The position numbers and the translations under genes are program-made. The notes beneath the pieces were generated by a model, which was not told the DNA's origin, ran no database searches, and saw only the letters and a program-made list of their open reading frames with translations. From Arabidopsis thaliana (Eukaryota; Streptophyta; Magnoliopsida; Brassicales; Brassicaceae), in assembly GCF_000001735.4 (NCBI RefSeq), contig NC_003071.7:17955443-18019442 (forward strand): a stretch of DNA of 64,000 nucleotides, written 5' to 3'. Shown here piece by piece: positions 22,177 to 32,764 of the stretch (its first letter is position 1; every line of letters begins with the position of its first letter).

Positions 22177-24054
22177 ATGGTGGCATTTTTTTTTGCGAAT
22201 AGTCTTCAAAATATATGGCCCTTTTCGATTTTTCAAAACAGTGACTTGAAGGAATCAAAGGAGCTTGTTCATAGACTTTCGTTACCAGAGAGTACAAAGA
22301 ACTTTGTGTTTGCTATTAGAGTTCCTGAGCATGATTCAACTATTTACATACTTGCTGCTCAGAATTTATCAGAGAGATCTGCTAGTGATGCTGAGTGTCT
22401 TATACGAGAAATTCGTCCTGGTGCGGTAGTTGCTCAAGTGGACAAATCAGCTTTTGGGGAAGCTCAAGTTGAAGAGAGTGTATTAGGAAATGGGATTAGT
22501 GATTCAATCCCTACATCAGCTTTTAAAGTTCTTATACAGTGTTTTGTAGACAAGGTTAACAAAGAAAAGTATGAAAGTATTGCAGGGATTGTGGTTTTAA
22601 GGGAGATTTTCGGGACAAGTTTTAATGGTCATTTATTGGCTGCCAAAAGGGTGGCTGGGGAGGTTGGTTCGTCGTTTATGGTTCTGGAATCTCCTTTTGT
22701 TGATATTGCTGCCGTGGAAGATGCAGGAGGCAAGATGCAAAGTCTAGCTAATAGTCTCGTACCACAACTTAATGGCTCTGCTATATTTTCAAGCTCGCGA
22801 AGGTTTCTGATAACTAATGATGTCCAGGCACGGATGCTGAAGTTGATATCTTTGCAGATGAATCAGGTCAATAAAAAACTTAGCCCATCAAGCAGTGTTG
22901 CAAGTGGAATTTCCAGTGAGATACAGTCCTGTAGTCATGAAGTTCCTCCATTTGCTCAAACCATTTATCCCTTGCTTGTTGACCTTCATGATATATTCAG
23001 TGATCTCCCATCTATTGGGAAAGCTCTAGCCAATGCCAGAAGAATGTTGTCTGATGTTAATAGAGGGGAGTCTATGGATACAGAGGTTATTTCTGAAGTT
23101 TACCTTTTCCAGATTGCAGTTGAAGGTCTAAGAATTGCTTTGAACAATGCTGGTCGCCTACCAATCAAGAACATGGGAAGTTCAAGCCGAACCGAAGTTC
23201 AGTTTTCACAGCTCTCTTCTGAAGACAAATCTTACGCACTTATGGCAGATCTTCTTCGTAACCAGGCTAAAAAGTTCAAGAACATTGTAGCAATAGTAGA
23301 TGCATGTAGCCTCGCAGGTCTTAGGAAGCACTGGAAAACTTGTGTTCCTCAAGAAGTCAAAGATATGTCTGAGTATATGCTACAAGATTTTGATAACGAC
23401 GAGAAGACTAATGATTCAAAGTTGAAACGACTGTTATCTGATAAACCGGTGGTAGCAGTTGGTGCTGGTGCAACTGCTATCTGGGGGGCTTCTTCACTAT
23501 CCAAGGCCATTTCTGCTTCTCCTTTCTTCAAGATTGTAACTTTCAAAGTCCCGGGATCATTGAACCTCTTTTTGACACATACCCATAAGGCAGTGACATT
23601 TGCATTTACCAAAGTGGCGGTTCCGTCTAAAGCAATGGCCCCCGGTTTTGCTAGTTCTGGAGCCAAATCAACATCTTTGGTAAAAGCATCTTTATCCGCC
23701 GAGAAAATCAGAGCAGTAACACATAGCATTATAGCTTCTGTAGAAAAGACAAGTTTATCTGCCATGAGAACTGCATTCTATGAGATCATGAGGAAAAGAC
23801 GAGCAAAACCTATCGGTACCTTACCATTGGTGACATTTGGAGCCAGCCTTGCAACTTGTGCGGGATTGTTCGCCTATGGAGATGGGATCGAATGTGCAGC
23901 TATGTCTCTTCCTTCAGCTCCTTCGATTGCAAACTTGGGTAGAGGGATTCAAAACTTACATGAGGCGTCTCTGGAAGTGAGAATGAGAGAAGGCAACAGG
24001 ATACAGAACGCCATCGAGTCCCTTAGACAAAGACTGAAGAAAGTAAAGTTTTAA
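22177..24054 (+). CDS. Intronless plant-specific protein of unknown function
   Basis: One open frame of 625 residues from the ATG at 22177. Six codons before it are open without an ATG. The N-terminal half has no recognised fold (it includes NFVFAIRVPEHDSTIYILAAQ). The region from about 430 to 590 is Ala/Ser/Lys-rich and contains hydrophobic segments VVAVGAGATAIWGASSL and, near 560-585, LVTFGASLATCAGLFAYGDG, which could be membrane helices. The C-terminus is a basic amphipathic helix ending LRQRLKKVKF. Codon use and the length argue that it is a real gene; from order it is At2g43250. I cannot assign a function, and no catalytic motif is seen. Confidence 0.88.
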   Translation: MVAFFFANSLQNIWPFSIFQNSDLKESKELVHRLSLPESTKNFVFAIRVPEHDSTIYILAAQNLSERSASDAECLIREIRPGAVVAQVDKSAFGEAQVEESVLGNGISDSIPTSAFKVLIQCFVDKVNKEKYESIAGIVVLREIFGTSFNGHLLAAKRVAGEVGSSFMVLESPFVDIAAVEDAGGKMQSLANSLVPQLNGSAIFSSSRRFLITNDVQARMLKLISLQMNQVNKKLSPSSSVASGISSEIQSCSHEVPPFAQTIYPLLVDLHDIFSDLPSIGKALANARRMLSDVNRGESMDTEVISEVYLFQIAVEGLRIALNNAGRLPIKNMGSSSRTEVQFSQLSSEDKSYALMADLLRNQAKKFKNIVAIVDACSLAGLRKHWKTCVPQEVKDMSEYMLQDFDNDEKTNDSKLKRLLSDKPVVAVGAGATAIWGASSLSKAISASPFFKIVTFKVPGSLNLFLTHTHKAVTFAFTKVAVPSKAMAPGFASSGAKSTSLVKASLSAEKIRAVTHSIIASVEKTSLSAMRTAFYEIMRKRRAKPIGTLPLVTFGASLATCAGLFAYGDGIECAAMSLPSAPSIANLGRGIQNLHEASLEVRMREGNRIQNAIESLRQRLKKVKF

Positions 24055-24435
24055 CGAAGAATAGGGTATATTTTTATACTTTCACTTAAATCTTTGTTTT
24101 AGCTTACTGTATATATACATACTCTCTACATGTTTCGTGTTCAGCTAATGGTTTGGTTTGCACATGATCTCTAGATGGTCACAGAAAATAGAAGCTGGTT
24201 TCATTAGGAGAGATCCAATGGAAATAGTGTATTACTCATTTCCTCTTTAAGATAAGGAAGAAGCATCAATAAAATCGATTGATTAGTAAAACAACTTCAT
24301 TTTGCATCAAACCAAACTAAGAGAATACAACACTTCACCAAAATTGAAATTTTCTGTTCTAACATAAAACTTCATTTTAGATATTGAATTAGCTATGCTC
24401 GAGTACATCAGATGATACTAGCTAGCCTCGAGCCT
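24055..24435 (+). other. 3' UTR of unknown gene and spacer
   Basis: Contains the presumed 3' UTR and poly(A) region of the upstream gene, then AT-rich spacer to the pseudogene. A possible AATAAA-like signal is the AATAAAAT at about 24269. Confidence 0.4.
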
Positions 24436-25877
24436 TTAATTATGGCATCCTCTCTCCAACGCAGCAGATTTGATGATATTAAGCGATTCTACCATATCAT
24501 CACATAGTCGATGAGGATCTGGATTCACAGTTGCATCGACAGCTAAACTGATGATAATCTTGTTCACGTAGCTCACGATATGGATATTGAATACCTTGTT
24601 CAGCAAAAGAAAACAACAAACATAAATATCTATGCTTTATACTTGTGATATAAGACGTTTTTCATATGCTATATACTTACTTGTGATCCTGTTAATGCAC
24701 TTGCTGCGACATACGATATTGGATGGTCAAAAATACTTATATCTTCGTTTGGACCCATCACACTTGAATATGTCAATGTTGTATGATCATATAACCTCTT
24801 TGAAACAGCTTGTACTACCTGTTATATATCTCCTTATAATCAGAATATGATATATGGGTCAAATAGTTGATGTTGATTTCATACTTCACCTTTTCTCCAA
24901 AAAAATTCATGGTGAATTTGATAACTCCGTAAAAGTTAAACGCTTCTAGGGAAAGTATTTTTCTATCGATAGTAGCTCTGGCTCGTCGGACGTATTCCAA
25001 TGGATCAGCTTCTGATCTTACCCATAAAGGAAATATAACAACACCTACAAAGTTTCCCCATGCATATTTTGCACCTTTCGTCATCATATCAGCCAGATCC
25101 TACATTTTCATATTTTATAAATTATTTAGTCTCTTACTTCATTCTAATTACGTAAGAATGTTGTCTTGTAAGCAAAAATTTACAATCAAAGTTACAAATG
25201 ATTTTCACCTCGATCTTTGTATATGGTCTTAAGTTAACAGCTACGGTACCACGAAGATGAATTATTTCTAAGGATTTTTTCGTATCGACGCCCATTGTAT
25301 GTTCATCTGCTAAAATATATCAAATATTAGATATTTATTACTTTAATATAGTGACATTGTCGCATTGACAAAAAGAGAATGAAACTATAGATTTACCATA
25401 TTTTCTACTCATATATGAGAGACCTGCCTGTGTCATTCCAAGAAGAATACATCATTGACCTTCTACAAAATAAAAAATAAAAAGACATATAACGGTTAGT
25501 GAAAAAAGAAGAAACTACAATCAATGGGAAGAAAATGGTAAGAAATACTATAATATGTATAAATATACCATTTGCATTGTGTTCTTCACCAACTTGACAT
25601 CATCAAGGCTTATTATTCTATGAATCAGTTTCCTAGGTTGAATTCCACCCATAGGTTCACTCGAAAGAGGATGTTTGGTGTCTCGCAGGAAACATAGTGT
25701 GAGAATAAACTTTAACATTTAAACAAAATTAATGAAGATAAACCTCATCATAGACCAAAAAGAATCAATACGTGTTTTTGTTGCGGATGCTTTAGTAGGA
25801 AGAGCGATAGTAGGCAGAGCGTTGGGGTCAGATGTTTTCCTCGCACAAGCGAGTAGAAGTGACATAAGAGATATTCC
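24436..25877 (-). pseudogene. Broken WSD1-like wax ester synthase/diacylglycerol acyltransferase
   Basis: Minus-strand pieces match the WSD1 family in the right order. They are DGISLMSLLLACARKTSDP (about 25780-25877), RKLIHRIISLDDVKLVKN (25560-25690), GMTQAGLSYMSRKYG (25396-25460), HLRGTVAVNLRPYTKIE (25205-25320), KYAWGNFVGVVIFPLWV (24880-25105), TYSSVMGPNEDISIFDHPI (24683-24822) and SYVNKIIISLAVDATVNPDP (24436-24596, ending in TAA). Introns lie between them. The family joins fatty alcohols to acyl-CoA using an HHxxxDG active site. Here the two His and everything before the Gly-Asp-Gly-like end are missing, and around 25440 the frame between VNDV and LGMTQ is shifted. I infer an inactive relic; its tail is well preserved, so decay looks recent. 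Confidence 0.82.
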
Positions 25878-27385
25878 ATCGCTATAGATACGTCAACTGA
25901 ATCTTCAAGCAAAATGAATATAAATTCAGATACAGTGAAATGAATTTTTTAATACTTATTTTGAAGAAATTATAAACATATATCGTAAATATGTGTGAAA
26001 ATTCCATTTTTACTTGTTACATAGCAAGTTGGGCGTAGGGATAAACTATATGATTACCAATATACAAGAGAAGCGAGGGAACTTGATCACTGAGTTCATG
26101 ATTCAATAATATTGTTCTAGTTTAAGTAGTTGATCAATTCGCTTCACATGATATTACATATGAATTAATAGTAAATACTATTTTCAATCTTTTTTTGGTA
26201 TTCTAATATTCTTGTTGTTCTTATATCCTCATCATCGTTATTATACTACTTTTGGCTATTATTTTCTTGTTTAATAATTTCTCAATATGATGAATTGGGT
26301 TCGCATGAAAAACCGATCGACATTATAGAATTTTTGAAATCGCAAGGTTTTGCAATCGTTCCCGACAAGAGTTTGCGTTAAGGATCTAGGCTTTAGATCT
26401 TTACTTTGACTGAATTTAAAATTCTATAAAGACTCCTGATAATACTAGTAGTAGATTTTTTTGCTAGATAAGTATATATCGGTGGTTGTAGTTATTTTTT
26501 TTTGCTCAAACATCAGTTTTGTTTTTCTTTGGCCTTCTTCTGTCTTTAAATATTTCATTAAAGACTTTTGATTTCTCCTGTCATGTCAGATGTGATCATT
26601 TCAGGTTCTTATTAGTGGGGTTTAGTGTAAATATAAAACCAAATCAAAAAGTATTTTTCTTAAGGATCGCTAACGAAATGAATTTCCCTATTAGTTGCCC
26701 ATTGATATCAAATGAAACTATACGATTATTCATAAGTAATACTATACTTCATCAAGCAAACCCAACACTGACTCTAGACAAGCAAAGATAGATCATAACA
26801 CTTTGCGTTTATTGAGGAAGTTAAATAGAAAACACATTTGATTCCAAAGCACTGTGAGATAGAGATTCATCAGAAGTTATCATATCTAGGAATACAGCTA
26901 GATGATTATCAGAGCATCAATTAGTTCGCAGATTAAGAACTATTAACAGAGGAACATCTAAAATCGATTCAACAAATACATTGAGCGATTATCATTTACT
27001 AAACAGACGAAGATCTCATTCACTGAAACCAAGATTCATAAGGATCATTATAAAAGTATCCTTCATTATTTCTTCAGTCGATTCATCGGGAAAAACAATT
27101 TTTTATCAAGAAACCCAAAGATCGATTTCAGATGGAATACACAACAAGAAGAGCGATTTAGAGACGTGTACCTTGAGTCTCGGTGATAAGAGAGAAGAAA
27201 ACTCGGTGAAAAAAGAGAATGATCTTCAGCTTCTTGCTTCTTTGGCGCTATGATCTCACAGGACAATTTGAAAGAGAGAAACAACGACTCATGGTTATTA
27301 ATGGGCTTTTAATAACAAAAAAGGGACAACATTAATGGGCTTTGGGCCCATTCGTAATATTGGTGATTTTTTTTTCTTTCTTTCA
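25878..27385. other. AT-rich spacer with an orphan promoter-like element
   Basis: No supported gene. At 27336-27350 lies TGGGCTTTGGGCCCA, a site II pair of the kind found in promoters of translation and organelle genes. Left of it (26980-27290) is a purine/pyrimidine-balanced stretch resembling a 5' leader on the minus strand, but no coding exon follows it that I can read. The rest is AT-rich. Confidence 0.4.
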
Positions 27386-27885
27386 ATTCGGCACTGCAGC
27401 TTCCTTAGGGAAGCATATAGCAGAAAGGAGATTAACTATCAAGGGTTAATAAATGGTCAGGTTTTTACCTGAGGAAGAGGACCAAGGGAACAAAACTTGA
27501 GTCTTATGGGTTTCATGTGTCCTTGACGACGAGAATACTCCTACAAGGGGGGAGATCTCAAACCCGTGGGCGTGAATCACACGCATAAGAAGCTGCTAAT
27601 ACTCCATCTTGTTGAATTGCAATTCCATAGACATTGTGACTGTAAACTACTTGCAAAAGCAGCTTCTACTCCACAATCTCCATGCTTTGTCAAAGCTTGT
27701 TAACCCGAGGTATTTCCCATATGGGTGGAAAGCAACACGTGCAACACAATTCAAATAACCTTTAAAACTTTGTTGGAGTGTTCCATCAGTTTTCCACAGC
27801 TCTGCAGTTCGATCAGCAGAAGCAGTTGCTCTTCCTTCCTCTTGCTGATGCTTTTGATCAAAGGAGCTTTTTCAGTTTTCCTCTG
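27386..27885 (-). pseudogene. WD40 repeat relic related to U4/U6 snRNP factor PRP4
   Basis: The minus strand holds a decayed stretch resembling PRP4 (LACHESIS-like) WD40 repeats: ATASADRTAELWKTDGTL, then VAFHPYGKYLGLTSFDKAW followed by RLW, then, after a frame change, VYGIAIQQDGVLAAS, and a fragment near SILVVKDT. In PRP4 these are consecutive blades of the propeller. The DINTGTE-like link after RLW is lost, the frame changes at least twice and stops interrupt the later part. No start codon or exon structure is left. PRP4 acts in the U4/U6.U5 tri-snRNP; this copy cannot make such a protein. The assignment is from memory of the family and should be checked by a protein search. Confidence 0.72.
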
Positions 27886-28301
27886 TACCAAATCTTCTTT
27901 TACTGATATCAAATCATTGTAAGCTTCTCAAATCATTTTATTACATCAGGGAGCATGTCGAAACACAGCATGTAGTCTTTATTATTTGGTCTGCAACATC
28001 TATGCAGAAGCTGTCTTTGGGCACAAAGTGAATAGCTCTTTATGCTAAACCATTATACCATAGTATTACATAAAGTTCTGCTCCTAGTCAATATCCAGAT
28101 CCCGTAAACAAGTAGAAAACTGAGGATTTGTGTATACTTGCATAGAAGAGGAGAGTGAAAGAGAGGCATGCATAGGAATCTACTTAAATCGATTTAAAGG
28201 TTAAAGGAAAGAGGAAGAAAAATGAGTTGGCAGAATAAATATCAGAAAGATCTCGAAAGCATATATAACCAACTAATATTTTGAAACAAGATAAATAACT
28301 C
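27886..28301. other. Spacer
   Basis: About 400 AT-rich bases between the WD40 relic and the first F-box gene; probably includes the F-box gene's 3' UTR. Nothing else seen. Confidence 0.4.
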
Positions 28302-29647
28302 CTAGAGAGGTAAGCATATATAACCAACTATTGCTAGAGAGGTAAACAAAATCTCTAGAGTCATAACATTCCATTTCAAAATTTTGGATATCCAAGAACC
28401 TGGCGTCGAAAACAAGCGGCATCTTGATATCCTCATTTCAAAATCTGAATTTTTCGGAGTAGGATGCGGATGGCTTGGCTTTAACGGAAGAGGGACCAAG
28501 TTTTCCACGTAAGGAGACAGAACACAAATGTCTAAGGAGAGACAACGAATCTCATCTTTCACTGGATAATATTTGAATAGCCTCTTCTTATTGTCATAGA
28601 AGACAAGATTCGCTTGCTTAGAAACTGCCACGGGCGTGAACCACCTTTTCTGCCTTCGCCAGGAAACAACTCTATGATCCAAACTTATGGAGTAAGTCTT
28701 GCTCCATTTTTCTTTGTATGTATCCATGCCCCATACCTCTAGTATCCATTCAGGGCTAACTCTGGTTATAGCAAGTACGAGACGGTCCTCAAGGTTCACC
28801 ATCTGAGTGTCCACAGTGATCTGCGTAGGCGGCACTGGGACTTTATGAAACTCTTCTTTGTGAAGATCCAAGGCTAGTATTCTGTAAACCGTCTGAATGT
28901 GTAACCAGTAGATAGATCCATTCACGCATACCGATTTGCTTCCCACATTGACCACATAAGGAGGTGGACTCAGCTTCCGCCATTCACCAGTATCAACATC
29001 AAGAACACCACATTCCACCACAGGCTCCTCTTGCCTAACTCTCCAGAAAGCAAAAGACATCCTCACCACTTTATACCTCCCATTCACTTTGTCTCTACCA
29101 AACCCCATTACCCAGTTTCCCGGAGAGAAAGTCTTCCATAATCCTGAAATAAAGTTTCGATTTTTTTCTTTCAATTTCTAATGGCAAAAATTTCTACTTA
29201 TAAAGTAACAGATTATTAGTTATTACCAATTCTAAATCTGCAGTTATGGTTCAAGCCGGAAGGGAATCGCCGAAGTTGGCTAGTCGATGGGTTCAAAACG
29301 ATGATCCAATCTTGCTCGGGGAAGCAGATCACACCTTGGCAAGTCATCGAGGGTCGTGAGGCGTCGCAGTGCAGATAGACAATCTCTTCGTCCCCTTCAA
29401 ACCGTGACTCGGGTAGGAGCTTCCTCCGTCCGCCGCAGTCGCAGTTGTAAGCAGCTAAGATTCTCCGGCGGCTGTTTTGAAGACTCATATGCCTCTCCGC
29501 GAACCTACTCGATTCCAGGAGTGACCTCCATTGTTTTGAGACGATTCTGCATTTGAGGATCGATTTCGTGGGCAATCTAAGGAGAACTTCTTCAAGTAGC
29601 TCGGGAAGAATGTCGATCGAATTAGGGTTCTCTTCTTCTTCCCCCAT
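28302..29647 (-). CDS. F-box protein with FBA-type interaction domain (copy 1)
   Basis: Two exons, 29647-29227 and 29143-28302, joining in phase to 420 residues. The F-box lies at about residues 10-50 (LPELLEEVLLRLPTKSILK, then VSKQWRSLLES). After it comes the F-box-associated region (WIIVLNPSTSQLRRFP, VMGFGRDKVNGRYKVVRM, VCVNGSIYWLH, ILALDLHKEEFHKVPVP). F-box proteins of this type are the substrate-receptor part of SCF ubiquitin ligases, binding ASK/SKP1 through the F-box; the target is unknown. The C-terminal end has a hydrophobic stretch (ILFTSLAIVGYICLPL) that could be a membrane tail. I chose ATG 29647 over one at 29686 because it gives the length I recall for At2g43260. Its paralogue is at 32765-34052. 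Confidence 0.9.
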
Positions 29648-30138
29648 TTTTGAAGCTTGTTGATAACTACACTGTTTGTTTATCATCTTCGATATTTGTG
29701 AATTATAATTAGACACATTTATTTAAGGCCTTTTTATGGCCCAATTAATAAGGACGACGTAATCAATTATTTAAATTTGCAATAGTGGCATTCTTCACAT
29801 TGTGGTCATAAACGCATTTTATTTCTTACTAATAAACTAGAACATAAAGGTCCATGGCAACTAATGCCCGCTTGGCAATAAAATCTGCCAATACATTATC
29901 TAGTCGATAAAACATTATTAACTTAGAGTCAGTTACAAAGTAAAAACTTTTCTTTCTATTAAATATTTTAATAATCACACCTTAGTTATATAAATAAATT
30001 ATAATTACTATCAAATTTATCTATGGGAATATGAACACTAAACTGACGATAGATGTTGTGAATAATTAATGATGGTTCCAATCAATTTGCCTTGTTCAAT
30101 ACTTTGGAGCAAACATGCACACCAGCCACAAGAAGTAA
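29648..30138. other. Spacer with site II motif
   Basis: AT-rich, with a TGGCCCAATT element near 29737 upstream of the F-box gene. No gene seen. Confidence 0.4.
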
Positions 30139-31138
30139 TTACTTTTTGTTTTCTCCACTCGTACTTGCCAAATCTGTTATATTTGAAAATGATTCAATAA
30201 AACAATTTAACAAATAATTAACTGAAAAATAAGCAATATCGTTGTAGTACCTTTACCCCTTTTCGATAGTTTGCGAACCAATTTTTTCAAAAGGCTATCC
30301 TCCTCCTAAAATAAAAATAATTGTTAAATGGTAACACATGACAAAAATAGTTATGTAGTATTGAAAATAATACTTAATTACAGTTACAGTGGGTGGTTGT
30401 TTGGTGGCATGGCGAAAATTCTCGAGCAGCGAAGCCTCGTATCTCTCTCGTCCTTCCTTAGACATTTTCCTATATATCCAAGAATATGAGAGGAATTTGC
30501 GACACTTTGGACACCGCATGTCCAATTCTTTATGTATTTTGGACTCGATGTGTTCTACATGCAGAAATGAGTAGAGCATTAATTTAGCTCACAAAAAAAT
30601 ATCAACACACACAAGCTGAAATGTGTTACCTTTAAAGCATTTGTCGTCACAAACATAGTCACCGCATCCAATGTTTATGCAGGAAGTGATATCATTGCAA
30701 AGACAGCATTTTCTCTAGAAACGTATAAAAGAAGAGTTAAGTATAAATTCAGAAACTAAAATTTGTCACAATCCTTTAAAAAAGACATAGAGAATAAGGA
30801 ACATACCCTACCAGAATGAAAGTGATTCGTAGGATTGGGTTCAAAGGAATAGGACATTCCGCCATTATCAGGAGATTTTTTGTAAGCTGAGACAAGTTTT
30901 TCTCCATCCCTAACCAAATTTCAGATATCATAATCAGTGACGAAAACAAAACAAGTATGAACAAATTAGAAATAAGAAAAGTAGATGATACAGACCATTT
31001 GTATCTCAAAAGTAAAGCAGTAGCTCGATCTTTAAAAATTCCTAGGCGAGAAGCAACCCTGTTGATTGTGTCATAAACCTCATTCATGTCCTGACTCTGA
31101 CCTCTTACTCCCTCCATGATTCTTTCCAAAGTTTTCAA
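30139..31138 (-). CDS. Short ARIADNE-like protein: UBA-like region plus RING1 only
   Basis: My model has six exons from the right: 31138-30996, 30909-30807, 30714-30630, 30554-30382, 30305-30257, 30173-30139. They give 195 residues. Residues about 15-50 (INRVASRLGIFKDRATALLLRYKWDGEKL, read in two parts) resemble the UBA-like region before RING1 in ARIADNE RBR ubiquitin ligases. A RING1-like module follows: CCLC, then GCGDYVCDDKCFKEHI, then CPKC. In ARI proteins the third ligand pair is C-G-H; here it is C-G-D. No IBR or RING2, hence no catalytic Cys, follows; the chain ends in a Lys-rich tail. The first and last exons are least certain: the last intron may be retained, giving a slightly different end. 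Possible roles are a dominant-negative or partner protein, or a decaying gene. Confidence 0.68.
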
Positions 31139-32764
31139 GTGTTAAACCAAAGAAAGTAGATAAATAATCAGATGATGATCGTACGTACCCCATAATGCAG
31201 CATTATTAGTGAAATAATCAGATGATTGACGAATCAAACCAAACACAAGATTAAGAAAAGAAAGCAATACACTAGGAAGAAAATCAAAAGCATACCAAGT
31301 AATGTGAGAAAGAAGAGAATTAGACGTGAATACAATAATCAGAATGAGAAATGACTCCATCTTATAGACACAATTAGGAATAATCCGCGTGAGGTAAAGT
31401 AAGAAGAAAACCAACTGACTTGATAGTGATGTGTAAAAAGATGAGTGCTGACTTCTGAGGCGTATGAGAGTAACAAACAACTTGCCTTTATTGCTAGAAG
31501 AAGATAATCTTACATTTATGGTTGGGTAAATTCTGATTTTCAAAATTACCTTGATGAGAAAGAAAAGAAAAACGCTAACTTAATTACTTAGCCTTTCCTT
31601 TTGGGTTTTCCTTTGACGTCATAATGCAACTTAGCTTATACCTAACTATAAAAAATGGAAAATGCCAACTTACTTACATATGACATTTGACAAGGCACTT
31701 AGCTGTAACTAACTACAAGTTTAACCTTCCTTACGCGTGAAAATATTACGTATTTTCCAACTAGATAAAGTTTATTTCATGCTCTTCTTAGTTACTAAAA
31801 GATTGTTTTTGCACATTTTCGTCGTAACCGCACTTAGCTAAAATATTCATACTAATGAGCTGCGTCCCTACTCAAAGCGTAACGTCACTTTGTCGATACG
31901 AATTAAGAACGTAGAATGTCATGATCTCGTACATCAATACATCATGTTCATTGGAGTATTCGCTATGCTCGAGCAATAGTCTTTTAATGCTGAGAAGATC
32001 ATGATTTTCTACTCGAATGCTAACCCAGCCAAACCGGTTTATCTCGTCTCATTATCCATATGCTGAAATATAAATTTATATACAATAAGAATAAGTTTCA
32101 TATGTATATTCTCAAACATTACAGTATAATGTGATCTAGATCCTAATTTCAATATGAAGATATATCTAGTTTAGATAGCATCAAACCATTAACAGTTGGA
32201 TTACAGAATCAATTTTAACGATACAACACCTTTTGCACATGTATTTATTTCCTTGAAAACGTTTAACTTGTCTTCTCAATGACACTCTAGTTTTCTAGAA
32301 AAAAATTCATTGCTCTTTTTCCTCTAGAAAATTTGTCTCTCCAGGGCATGTATTTAATTTTCTTGCTCTTTTTTCTCACAAGTATGAATCCCTACTATCA
32401 TAAACATATATAATCTCTGTTAGTTCCTGAAGAAGTAAGATTAAGAACATTGAGCTTATAAGGTCATCTCGTACATATGGTGAAAGCATCCATAACCATA
32501 AATATTATAGCATGCTCTAAAAATACGAATATCCTTTGAAAGAACAAATTGAATGAATGAGCAATCGACACAGGAGCAAAGTGAATCAACTTTTTAGAAA
32601 ATGTCCAAGCTAACTAGAAAATGCTAATCCGTAATTTTGATAATATCACAACCAGTTCTTTTGGCCCCTAGTCAAAATCTGTAAACAGAGAGAAAAGTTT
32701 GAAGCTTCGTACTTGCTTTGCAAGTTACATGCCAAGAGGGTAAAACACATAGAGAAGAATCCAC
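31139..32764. other. Spacer between ARIADNE-like gene and F-box copy 2
   Basis: About 1.6 kb, AT-rich. A 133-codon minus-strand frame at 31142-31543 is hydrophobic and lacks any family signature; it could be leader of the ARIADNE-like gene. No RNA gene or repeat is seen. Confidence 0.4.

Noticed and set aside
31142-31543. Hydrophobic minus-strand frame of 133 codons
   Set aside because: AT-driven Leu/Phe/Ser composition with no signature; more likely leader of the ARIADNE-like gene.
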